A stretch of 18,385 nt of DNA from CAZNKU01 sp964573775 (lineage in GTDB: Bacteria; Bacillota; Clostridia; Monoglobales; Firm-18). The translations under genes were made by a program, and so were the position numbers. Shown here in pieces: positions 5,402 to 12,165 of this stretch (position 1 is the stretch's first letter; every line of letters starts with the position of its first letter). The notes beneath the pieces were generated by a model, which did not search any database, was not told the DNA's origin, and saw nothing but the letters and a program-made list of their open reading frames with translations. The DNA is taken from the NCBI GenBank assembly GCA_964573775.1, contig CAZNKU010000026.1:1-18385 (forward strand), in the 5' to 3' direction.

Positions 5402-6247
5402 TTACCACTTGTAAAGTCCCCGGTTTATAAGTCCTGTCAGTGCCTCACGTACCATAGGCGTGTCGTCCTTATAGGTTACGCCGTACCATTTGTCAGGTGT
5501 TTCAAGCACTTTTATTTTTGCATTATTTTCTCTTATCATTTTATCTATTACATCTGTAAGTATATATTCACCCTTCATAGGGTCCTTTATATTTTTCAGA
5601 AAATTGTGGAAGGAATCTTCCAGAATATCAAATATATCGGGATTAAATCCCCACATGTTCATAGAAACCGTTGCATCAAGAGGAATACCGCTGTTTTTAT
5701 CAATCTCCTTACATTCCACAATATCTTTAAGGAAGCCGTCCTCAACCTGACAAACACCCCTTGAAACCGTACCGTTATCTGTAATTGTGTTTCCAAGCTT
5801 AAAGCCTGCCATACACATTGATTTGTTTTGGGAAAGGTAATTGTTTACAATACCAAGAGTATTGGGACCGTAGTAGTCGTCTGCGTTTATGACAACAAAT
5901 GGTGTTTTTACAGCATTCTTTGCACACAAAACTGCGTGTACGGTACCGTAAGGCTTTGTACGCTCTGCAGGAAGTTCAAACCAATCGGGCAAAGAATCAT
6001 AGCCCTGGAACACATAGTCAGTATCAATAAGCTTTTCTATTCTTTTACCGCATACCTCGCGGAAGTCCTTTTCAATATCCTTTTTAATTATAAAAACCGC
6101 TTTTGAAAAACCGCTTTTCACAGCATCGTGTACAGAAAAGTCAATTATAATTTCGCCGTCAGGTCCCATAGGGGCAATTTGTTTTACACCGCCGAATCGA
6201 CTTCCCATGCCTGCTGCCATAACCACAAGTGTTGAATTATCAGCCAT
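5402..6247 (-). CDS. Sugar-nucleotide-type nucleotidyltransferase
   Basis: A 281-residue NTP_transferase-fold protein (GlmU/RfbA/MobA-like superfamily) that would join a nucleoside triphosphate to a phosphorylated sugar or related acceptor in the cytoplasm. The N-terminal signature is AAGMGSRFGGVKQI (11-24), with Gly-rich loop, Arg and Lys for triphosphate binding. VINADDYYG (119-127) carries the metal-binding Asp123. ECKEIDKN and the later KGEYILTDVIDKMI are typical of the UDP-sugar and mannose-1-phosphate branch. It lacks the C-terminal left-handed beta helix of bifunctional GlmU. The ATG at 6247 has AGGAGG 9 nt upstream; a TTG two codons earlier is too close to that site. It stands alone with its own promoter and terminator, so the substrate cannot be inferred from neighbours. 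Confidence 0.82.
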   Translation of the reverse strand: MADNSTLVVMAAGMGSRFGGVKQIAPMGPDGEIIIDFSVHDAVKSGFSKAVFIIKKDIEKDFREVCGKRIEKLIDTDYVFQGYDSLPDWFELPAERTKPYGTVHAVLCAKNAVKTPFVVINADDYYGPNTLGIVNNYLSQNKSMCMAGFKLGNTITDNGTVSRGVCQVEDGFLKDIVECKEIDKNSGIPLDATVSMNMWGFNPDIFDILEDSFHNFLKNIKDPMKGEYILTDVIDKMIRENNAKIKVLETPDKWYGVTYKDDTPMVREALTGLINRGLYKW

Positions 6248-6278
6248 ATGCAAATACCTCCTGAAAGTTGTTATGTTA

Positions 6279-6307
6279 ATTATATACTATCTGCACAATA
6301 AATACAA
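6279..6307 (-). promoter_or_regulatory. Promoter of the nucleotidyltransferase gene
   Basis: On the minus strand TTGTAT (6302-6307), 17 bp, perfect TATAAT (6279-6284), 31 bp before the ATG. Confidence 0.65.
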
Positions 6308-6353
6308 GGAAATTTTTTAAATATTACAATTATGTTATATGTAAATATTTCTA

Positions 6354-6383
6354 TTGTCAAAATATAAGTTATTTTGTTATAAT
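6354..6383 (+). promoter_or_regulatory. Promoter of the SLH/GH18 gene
   Basis: TTGTCA (6354-6359), 18 bp, perfect TATAAT (6378-6383) with an extended TG one base upstream (TGT-TATAAT), 29 bp before the start codon. Confidence 0.65.
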
Positions 6384-6412
6384 GTATCTATAAGTGCAGA
6401 AGGAGGGGTGTT

Positions 6413-8128
6413 GTGAAAAAGATATTACTTTGTTTAACAATGTGCTTTATATTATTAATACAGATGTTTTCAATAAATGTCAGTGCAGATGTTACGGGTA
6501 CCGATATGGACGGACATTGGGCAAAGGATTATGGGGTAAGACTTTTGAACCTTGGGATAATGAACGGATATGAGGACGGCACCTTTAAGCTTGGAGGTAC
6601 AATTACCCGTGCGGAATTTGTAAAGCTTCTTGTTACATTGCGTTACGGTAACTACCGTACATATACGGAAGAGGTTTTTTCTGATGTTTTTGAGGATAAA
6701 TGGTATTTCAATTATATATGCGCCGCATTTGAGGAAGGTATTTTAGAGGAAGAAGAGGGGGAAGAATTCCGACCGTCAGACCTTATAACAAGAGAAGAAA
6801 TGGTTGTTATGATAGTAAATTCTCTTGAACTTTCAGGCGGTTCATCATACTTTGATGATGTTAAAAAAAGCAATAAGCATTATAAGGAAATAAGTGCAGC
6901 CGTAAACAGCGGCATTATTCAGGGTTATGACGACGGTCTGTTCCGTCCCGAAAATACTGCCACACGCGGAGAAACCGCAGCGATGGTTTGCAGAATTTTA
7001 AATTACATAACCGATAAGGAACTTATAAGAGAACCGGATCCATCTGTTGAGCTTGAAGAGGATGAATATCCAGAGGGTGAAGATCCGGAAATTCCTGATG
7101 TTGAATATGTTCCGGGCGATGTGGATACAGGTATAGACGGCAAAATAAACCTTACATGGCACCAGATTTACAACACGGGTGTTACAAAAACAGGTGACCA
7201 TATGGCAGGGCTTAATGTTATTTCCCCAACATGGTTCAGACTTGTTGATAACACAGGGCTTACACCGTATTCATACGAACACGAGTTTTACAGCGACCTT
7301 AATCTTTATATTGCCGACCTTGGCAACAAGGAGTACATAAAAGATGCCAAAATGGAAGGCTACAAAGTATGGGCAATGTTTAACACCGAGGGAAGTCAGG
7401 CAAAGGCAAGCAAGTTTTTAAACAACTCCTCCGCAAGAGCGGCATGTGTTAAAATGATGAAGGACTTTATTTTAAAATATGACCTTGACGGAATTAATCT
7501 TGACTTTGAAAATATGTACCAGTCAGACAGGGATGTGTATACTCAGTTTGTAAAGGAAATGGCAGAAATGTGCCACAGCGTAGGGGCAATACTTAGTGTT
7601 GACGTTACAAAATACGAAGCTACAAGCCCTACGTATTCCTTGTGCTATGACCGTGCTGCTATTGCAAAATATGCAGATTATGTAGCGTTGATGGCATATG
7701 ACCAGAACGGTACATGGAGCACAACTGCCGGCTCTGTTGCTGACCTTGACTGGACCGAAAAGGCTGTTATAAAAACCCTTGAGGAAGTACCAAACGAAAA
7801 ATTGCTTCTTGGAATACCTTTCTATGCAAGAATATGGGAAACCTCACAAAGCGGTAAGGTTATAAAGACATCTGCGGTTGGAATGTCTACGGTTGCAAAA
7901 CGAATTGCCGAAAATGGGGCAACTGTTTATTACGACAACAAAACCGGGCAGAACTATGCACAGTGGTCGTCGGGAGGCAATATATTCAAGGTGTGGATAG
8001 AGGATAAAACCTCCATTAAAGCAAGACTTGACCTTGTTGAAAAATATGACCTTGCAGGCGTTGCCTCATGGAGCAAAACTTTTGAAACTCCTGACATGTG
8101 GGAATTTATTGAGGAGAATTTACAATGA
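6413..8128 (+). CDS. Secreted SLH-domain glycoside hydrolase family 18 protein
   Basis: A 571-residue exported wall protein. It has a signal peptide (1-25, ending NVSA), three SLH repeats (about 33-76, 88-138 and 147-196; motifs such as GHWAKDYG, DGTFKLGGTITRAEF and DGLFRPENTATRGE), a very acidic linker (about 207-240), then a GH18 TIM barrel from about 245 to the end. SLH domains bind pyruvylated secondary wall polymer. The catalytic motif is DGINLDFE at 359-366, with Asp359, Asp364 and the acid Glu366; Asn362 in place of the third Asp is usual in the YaaH/SleL/YdhD branch, whose characterised members cut spore cortex or wall glycan. A substrate such as N-acetylglucosamine-containing wall glycan is therefore more likely than chitin. 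The start is GTG, supported by AGGAGGGG at 6401-6408. It overlaps the next gene by ATGA. Confidence 0.88.
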   Translation: MKKILLCLTMCFILLIQMFSINVSADVTGTDMDGHWAKDYGVRLLNLGIMNGYEDGTFKLGGTITRAEFVKLLVTLRYGNYRTYTEEVFSDVFEDKWYFNYICAAFEEGILEEEEGEEFRPSDLITREEMVVMIVNSLELSGGSSYFDDVKKSNKHYKEISAAVNSGIIQGYDDGLFRPENTATRGETAAMVCRILNYITDKELIREPDPSVELEEDEYPEGEDPEIPDVEYVPGDVDTGIDGKINLTWHQIYNTGVTKTGDHMAGLNVISPTWFRLVDNTGLTPYSYEHEFYSDLNLYIADLGNKEYIKDAKMEGYKVWAMFNTEGSQAKASKFLNNSSARAACVKMMKDFILKYDLDGINLDFENMYQSDRDVYTQFVKEMAEMCHSVGAILSVDVTKYEATSPTYSLCYDRAAIAKYADYVALMAYDQNGTWSTTAGSVADLDWTEKAVIKTLEEVPNEKLLLGIPFYARIWETSQSGKVIKTSAVGMSTVAKRIAENGATVYYDNKTGQNYAQWSSGGNIFKVWIEDKTSIKARLDLVEKYDLAGVASWSKTFETPDMWEFIEENLQ

Positions 8129-8373
8129 ATTATAAATTAAAAGAAATACTTATTGGTATTGCATATGCTGTTGTAACAATGGTTTTTATGATTGGCATAC
8201 TACCGTGGGCAATGGTGTCTTCAATTATCGCTTGTGTTGTGGCAATGCTTGCCATACTTCGTATCAGAAAAAAGACACACAAAGAGGAAAATGTAAATTA
8301 TTTTACAATAAGCTATATGGCAGTTATAATAATATGTATGCTGCTTCTTAATTCACTATCAATCTCAGCGTAA
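8125..8373 (+). CDS. Small three-helix membrane protein, function unknown
   Basis: An 82-residue hydrophobic protein with predicted membrane helices at about 8-27, 29-46 and 62-80, and a basic loop RIRKKTHKEEN between the second and third. No family is recognised. Its ATG overlaps the stop of the SLH/GH18 gene (ATGA), and GAGGAGAA just upstream gives a ribosome binding site, so it is translationally coupled to the surface hydrolase. Its last 26 bp overlap the 3' end of bofA on the opposite strand, leaving no room for a terminator between the two. It could help the hydrolase reach or stay at the surface, but nothing in the sequence proves that. Confidence 0.7.
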   Translation: MNYKLKEILIGIAYAVVTMVFMIGILPWAMVSSIIACVVAMLAILRIRKKTHKEENVNYFTISYMAVIIICMLLLNSLSISA

Positions 8374-8608
8374 GAAGCATTATAAAGCCAGGTACGCCAA
8401 GTATGCCTACCGTAACTGCCGTAAGTGCATTTACCCCTATAAAAAATCCGAATATCTGGGATATAAAGTTAAAGGCTATTATGCAAACTCCGCCCAGGGC
8501 GGAATTTACGGCTATTTTTAAAATTGCATTTAACTGTTTTGAAAAAACTATAGCTAAAATACAGGTAAGTATTATTCCGATAATTATAAAAAACAATTTG
8601 ATACTCAT
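8348..8608 (-). CDS. bofA: BofA-family pro-sigma-K processing inhibitor
   Basis: An 86-residue membrane protein with two helices (about 4-23 and 36-58) and the characteristic BofA C-terminal half, FGFFIGVNALTAVTVGILGV followed by PG and a hydrophobic end. In Bacillus, BofA sits in the outer forespore membrane and inhibits the SpoIVFB protease, delaying activation of sigma-K until the forespore signals. The length matches B. subtilis BofA (87 residues). The ATG has AAGGAGGTG upstream, but that site is one arm of a strong hairpin (8615-8649). It is the last gene of a minus-strand run spoIIE, 75-residue protein, bofA. In Bacillus bofA lies next to recR, so this linkage to spoIIE is notable. The 3' end overlaps the convergent gene at 8125-8373. 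Confidence 0.85.
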   Translation of the reverse strand: MSIKLFFIIIGIILTCILAIVFSKQLNAILKIAVNSALGGVCIIAFNFISQIFGFFIGVNALTAVTVGILGVPGFIMLLTLRLIVN

Positions 8609-8614
8609 AAAAAC

Positions 8615-8649
8615 ACCTCCTTGTATCTTGTACTAAGATATGAGGAGGT
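8615..8649 (-). promoter_or_regulatory. Hairpin burying the bofA ribosome binding site, followed by a T run
   Basis: On the minus strand ACCTCCT, CA, TATCTT, loop AGTAC, AAGATA, CA, AGGAGGT make a 7-bp plus 6-bp stem with a 2x2 internal loop. The right arm is the bofA Shine-Dalgarno. G-TTTTT-ATG follows, so the same hairpin also looks like an intrinsic terminator ending at the bofA start codon. On the plus strand TGTACTTTTT follows the stem, so it might also stop transcripts coming from 8373. It begins 9 bp after the stop of the upstream gene. Confidence 0.65.
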
Positions 8650-8657
8650 TGTACTTT

Positions 8658-8885
8658 TTATGCCTGATGTTTTCCTCTTCCGAAAAAACGACGCTTTTTC
8701 TTGACGGGTCTTGAGGGATAATTGTTATTCTGACTTACATATTGGTAAATTATGTGGTTTGCCTCCTCTAAAATGTTATAGTCCTCTATTGCCTGCATTT
8801 TGTCCTTTAAAATAAATATTGCCTGTTGTATATTACTACTTTTTATGTTGTCTATTATTATTACCTTTTTGCTGTTGTCAAACAT
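8658..8885 (-). CDS. Small protein coupled to spoIIE, function unknown
   Basis: A 75-residue cytoplasmic-type protein of no family I recognise. Residues 1-50 (MFDNSKKVIIIDNIKSSNIQ onward) look like a short beta strand (KVIIIDNI) followed by two helices (IQQAIFILKDKMQ and EEANHIIYQYV); the end, KKKRRFFGRGKHQA, is a strongly basic tail that could bind nucleic acid or membrane. Its start ATGTTTGA overlaps the spoIIE stop by 8 bp, and GGAGAGG 6 nt upstream lies inside the spoIIE end, so translation is coupled to spoIIE. It lies between spoIIE and bofA in the same direction, which suggests a sporulation-time role by association only. Confidence 0.72.
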   Translation of the reverse strand: MFDNSKKVIIIDNIKSSNIQQAIFILKDKMQAIEDYNILEEANHIIYQYVSQNNNYPSRPVKKKRRFFGRGKHQA

Positions 8886-11211
8886 GGATTTCCTCTCCGT
8901 TTCGTGTAAATTTAAGTACAGCTACCGTCATATCGTCGTCCTGCTTTTTCTGTCTTTTTGCTTCATCGGTAAGAAGCTTTGCAATTATGCAGGGGTCTTC
9001 CTCATGCATATTTAAAATATACGGTTCAAACCAACTGTCAATAGCGTTGTGAATGCCGTCACTTATCATAATAATTATATCCCCGTTTTTAAAGCTGTAT
9101 TCATAAGTTGAAGGTTTTATACCGTCAATAATTCCTATGGGTAAAGTGTCAGATATTACTTTTTCAATGCGGTTACCTGTTTTTATGTAAGTTGTGTTTG
9201 CACCTGCCTTTATAAATTCTGCTTTTGATGTAAAAAGGTCTGTAACTACCGCATCAAGAGTTGTAAATGTTTCATTTTTCTTTAAAATAAGCGCAGAATT
9301 TATCATTTCCATAGAGGTAGTGCTGTTAAAGCCTGCATTTAAAAATTGTTTAAAAAGCTCTGCGGCAGCCATGGACTGCTCTGCGGCTTTTTTTCCTGAG
9401 CCCATACCGTCACTAAGTATTAAAATATGTCTTCCGCCGGATATTTTCCCGTGTATTACACTGTCACCGCATATCGCTTCACCGTTTTTGGGAATACTTA
9501 TATAACTGCAGGCTACACAAAATCTTTCAACTTCCTTTAATTTTATTGTAAATCTGCCCTTGCTGTATGTATAGCTTTCGGTTTTCATAGTTTTACCTAA
9601 AGAGTCCGATACTATAAGTTCTACAATTTTACATAGCTCGGTGAATTTTGGTTTTCTTTTTCGTATAACCACATTTACCGATGCTGCGTCAATATGGTCC
9701 TTTACAACCGTCACGTCACTGCAGGGTAAATCTGCCTGCTCCATACTGTACATTATTTTACTTTCCTCCAGCTTGTCAAAGGTTATGTCTGTACTTAAGT
9801 TTTCCGAAAAGTCACTTATAATATCCGACACACCCTTAAGCTGCATGGACAGCATTTTTTGCCCCTGGTTCAGTCTGCTTTGCCACAGGTCGTCGGCTTT
9901 GTATCGGAAATATATTCTGTTAAGCTCGTTTATAAAAGTATCGTATTTTATACATTGCTGTTTGAATTTTACAGGAGTATTTTGTGTATTCAAATGTCCC
10001 TGTTCTTCAAGTATGTTTACGGTTTTGTTTAGAATATCTCTTGTATCAAATGCGTCTTTGTCCCAGCATATAAATTTAAGCCCGCAGGATTTGCATATTT
10101 TATTTGCGGCAATTTCATAAAATGTAGCGGGGTCATTTATATTTTCGGGTACCTTGCAAAAAATATCGTCGGAAAGAGTAGCTATTTTTTCAAATCGGTC
10201 CGACACAGACCTTATTTTACGGTCTATCATATCCATCTGTTTCTGGTACTCTGGATTCCGTATAAAACCCACACTGAAGTATGCCTTTATTCTCATAAGA
10301 ACAGAATGGGGCATAAGGCAGAAAAGTGCAAGGGAAATCAGCGTTTCAAATCCTGAAAATACCGAATCTGACCAGCCGCCGAAGTACATGGCAAGTAAAC
10401 GGGTAGAAATTATAAATGCAAGAATAATTCCGGGGCGTTTCAGACCAGAAGCCATACCTGTAACCAACCCGCAAAAGCCTAATATTCCCGCATATTCATT
10501 AAATTGAAATGAATACAGAGAAAAGATTATGCCCAAACCAACCCCGCAGGTTACGGAAAAAGCACATCTGCCCGTATAGGCGATAATCATTATAAATGTA
10601 CCGCAAAGTGCCTTGCCGACGGATATATCACCTATGTACAGATTGCAAAAGCCGCCCATTGCTATAACCGAAAGAGCAACAATTCCAGGTGCGTCCTCAC
10701 GGACGGCATCGGAAAATATATTTTTATCGCATATAACATCTGCCGTTGTCCTTATTATGGATGGAAACACAAGACACATTGCACATTCAAAAAACAGCAT
10801 TGTCATATTGTGTGCAAGGTTCGGAAGCTGAGCATAAAAAATTATTCCCGAAATTGCCATTGCACAAAAGGATGAAATGGTGGCAATTTTCCTGTGATTT
10901 TTTTCTGTCAGTGTTGTGGCAGAAATGTAAATAAGTCCAAAAAGGACATATGCCAGAAGATGACGTATGGATGTATTAGAATACTCCGTTGTCATTATTC
11001 CGCCCAGTGCCGCACATACGGTAAGTGCAGTTTTTACCGTGGAGTGTGATTTTGTATTAATGTATGAACACAGATATGAAATTGCAAAGGGCGATATGGC
11101 ATCCATAAGAAAAACCCTGCCAAGTAAAAAGGATAAAAAAAGATGTAATAAATACCTCTTTTTAAATAATGATATTTTTTGCACATTGGTCTTTAGTTTT
11201 GTTATTTCCAT
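8878..11211 (-). CDS. spoIIE: Stage II sporulation protein E, PP2C-type phosphatase
   Basis: A 777-residue SpoIIE. In Bacillus it sits at the polar septum and dephosphorylates SpoIIAA, releasing sigma-F in the forespore. The N-terminal third (about 14-310) is a run of hydrophobic helices. The middle (about 330-570) is the regulatory and oligomerisation region and contains CKSCGLKFICWDKD. The C-terminal PP2C phosphatase domain follows (about 575-777): GDSVIHG, SDGMGSG with Asp601, then TLPIGI, ISDGIHNA with Asp718, and QDDDMTVAVL near the end, which give the metal-binding aspartates. B. subtilis SpoIIE is about 827 residues, so this is a normal length for a clostridial form. AAAGGAGA 6-8 nt upstream supports the ATG. 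It is the first gene of a spoIIE, 75-residue protein, bofA run and is divergent from the yybS operon. The promoter is described at 11247-11279. Confidence 0.95.
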   Translation of the reverse strand: MEITKLKTNVQKISLFKKRYLLHLFLSFLLGRVFLMDAISPFAISYLCSYINTKSHSTVKTALTVCAALGGIMTTEYSNTSIRHLLAYVLFGLIYISATTLTEKNHRKIATISSFCAMAISGIIFYAQLPNLAHNMTMLFFECAMCLVFPSIIRTTADVICDKNIFSDAVREDAPGIVALSVIAMGGFCNLYIGDISVGKALCGTFIMIIAYTGRCAFSVTCGVGLGIIFSLYSFQFNEYAGILGFCGLVTGMASGLKRPGIILAFIISTRLLAMYFGGWSDSVFSGFETLISLALFCLMPHSVLMRIKAYFSVGFIRNPEYQKQMDMIDRKIRSVSDRFEKIATLSDDIFCKVPENINDPATFYEIAANKICKSCGLKFICWDKDAFDTRDILNKTVNILEEQGHLNTQNTPVKFKQQCIKYDTFINELNRIYFRYKADDLWQSRLNQGQKMLSMQLKGVSDIISDFSENLSTDITFDKLEESKIMYSMEQADLPCSDVTVVKDHIDAASVNVVIRKRKPKFTELCKIVELIVSDSLGKTMKTESYTYSKGRFTIKLKEVERFCVACSYISIPKNGEAICGDSVIHGKISGGRHILILSDGMGSGKKAAEQSMAAAELFKQFLNAGFNSTTSMEMINSALILKKNETFTTLDAVVTDLFTSKAEFIKAGANTTYIKTGNRIEKVISDTLPIGIIDGIKPSTYEYSFKNGDIIIMISDGIHNAIDSWFEPYILNMHEEDPCIIAKLLTDEAKRQKKQDDDMTVAVLKFTRNGEEIHV

Positions 11212-11246
11212 AGTTTTTCTCCTTTGTATTAAAAGCTGTGAAATAA

Positions 11247-11279
11247 ATTATACTATTCTTTTGGTGTAATATCTGTCGC
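11247..11279 (-). promoter_or_regulatory. spoIIE promoter with 21-bp spacing and Spo0A-box-like -35
   Basis: On the minus strand GCGACA (11274-11279) stands 21 bp before a perfect TATAAT (11247-11252), about 35 bp from the spoIIE ATG. TGCGACA (11274-11280) matches the Spo0A box core TTCGACA at six of seven positions. In B. subtilis, spoIIE and spoIIG use sigma-A promoters with 21-22 bp spacing activated by phosphorylated Spo0A, so the layout fits direct Spo0A control. I see no second clear box further upstream. Confidence 0.6.
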
Positions 11280-11343
11280 AAAATGTAGCCGTAATACCAA
11301 AATTCATTTCCAAAAAATCACAAAAAATATAGATTTCTGATTG

Positions 11344-11372
11344 TTGACTTATTCATTTATAAATGTTATAAT
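11344..11372 (+). promoter_or_regulatory. Strong promoter of the yybS-gdpP-rplI-dnaB operon
   Basis: TTGACT (11344-11349), 17 bp, perfect TATAAT (11367-11372) with an extended TG (TGT-TATAAT), 27 bp before the first start codon. Confidence 0.75.
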
Positions 11373-11399
11373 GTAGATTAACATATTGGGGAGTTATAT

Positions 11400-12140
11400 A
11401 TGATTTTAAATACAGTTAATGTTTTATCAATACTGCTTATGCTGTGTATTATTCCTGCAGTGTGGATGGTATACAGAAAAAAGATGAGATTTTTCACCGG
11501 GGTGTTTTTAGGGACATTCCTGTTTTTGTTGTCTTTTGTATGCTCAATGTATTGTATTCATATAGAATACGGTTACAGCCCAGTGGATATGGTTTTGGGA
11601 GACAGTATAAATCAGGCGGTTAACGCATACAGCTCCATACCCGGCATAACAGCGGAGGATATACAGGCCATAAGTCTGAATATGGAGCAGTTAAAGCAGG
11701 TATATACAGTATTTTTTCCGACATTATTGGTGCTTGGAAATTTAATGTGGGTTTACATTATTTTTATGGTTTCAAAAGGCATTTTTGCAATTTTCCGCAA
11801 GGATGTTTCAGGTTTTGAAAAATTCTGCAACCTTAAAATGTCAAGAATGGCAGTTATACTTTCGGTTATAAGCCTTATTCTTTCCCGATGTGTGCAAAAT
11901 CCACAGCTTAGTTATGCATTTGCAAACTTTTCCGCGATAATTTTTATTGTAAGCGCAATGTGCGGTCTTTCGGTTGTAGATTATGCTTTCAGAAAAAAAC
12001 TCAAAATTTCCGTACTACGTATGGTTATATATATTGTTGTTATATTCTCAGTATCATTTGTCTGGGGAACCTTGCTTCCTGTTACAGGAGTAATTGATGC
12101 GTTTTTGGATTTCAGAAAAATGAAACAAAAAAGTATATAA
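11400..12140 (+). CDS. YybS-like DUF2232 membrane protein
   Basis: A 246-residue integral membrane protein with about six hydrophobic segments (around 3-25, 32-53, 103-126, 148-163, 171-195 and 205-235) and an extracytoplasmic-type loop rich in polar residues (about 56-100). The C-terminus LLPVTGVIDAFLDFRKMKQK resembles the conserved end of DUF2232/YybS proteins. The assignment rests largely on order: in B. subtilis yybS precedes gdpP (yybT), rplI and the replicative helicase gene, exactly as here. The function of YybS is not established; proposals include a transporter-like or membrane partner role. GGGGAG 6 nt before ATG and the promoter at 11344 mark it as the first gene of the operon. The gap to gdpP is 25 bp. 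Confidence 0.75.
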   Translation: MILNTVNVLSILLMLCIIPAVWMVYRKKMRFFTGVFLGTFLFLLSFVCSMYCIHIEYGYSPVDMVLGDSINQAVNAYSSIPGITAEDIQAISLNMEQLKQVYTVFFPTLLVLGNLMWVYIIFMVSKGIFAIFRKDVSGFEKFCNLKMSRMAVILSVISLILSRCVQNPQLSYAFANFSAIIFIVSAMCGLSVVDYAFRKKLKISVLRMVIYIVVIFSVSFVWGTLLPVTGVIDAFLDFRKMKQKSI

Positions 12141-12165
12141 ACGCTTACGAAAGGAGCGTGAACAT

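Noticed and set aside
5372..5764. 130-codon plus-strand open frame
   Set aside because: It is antisense to the well-supported nucleotidyltransferase gene and starts inside that gene's terminator region.
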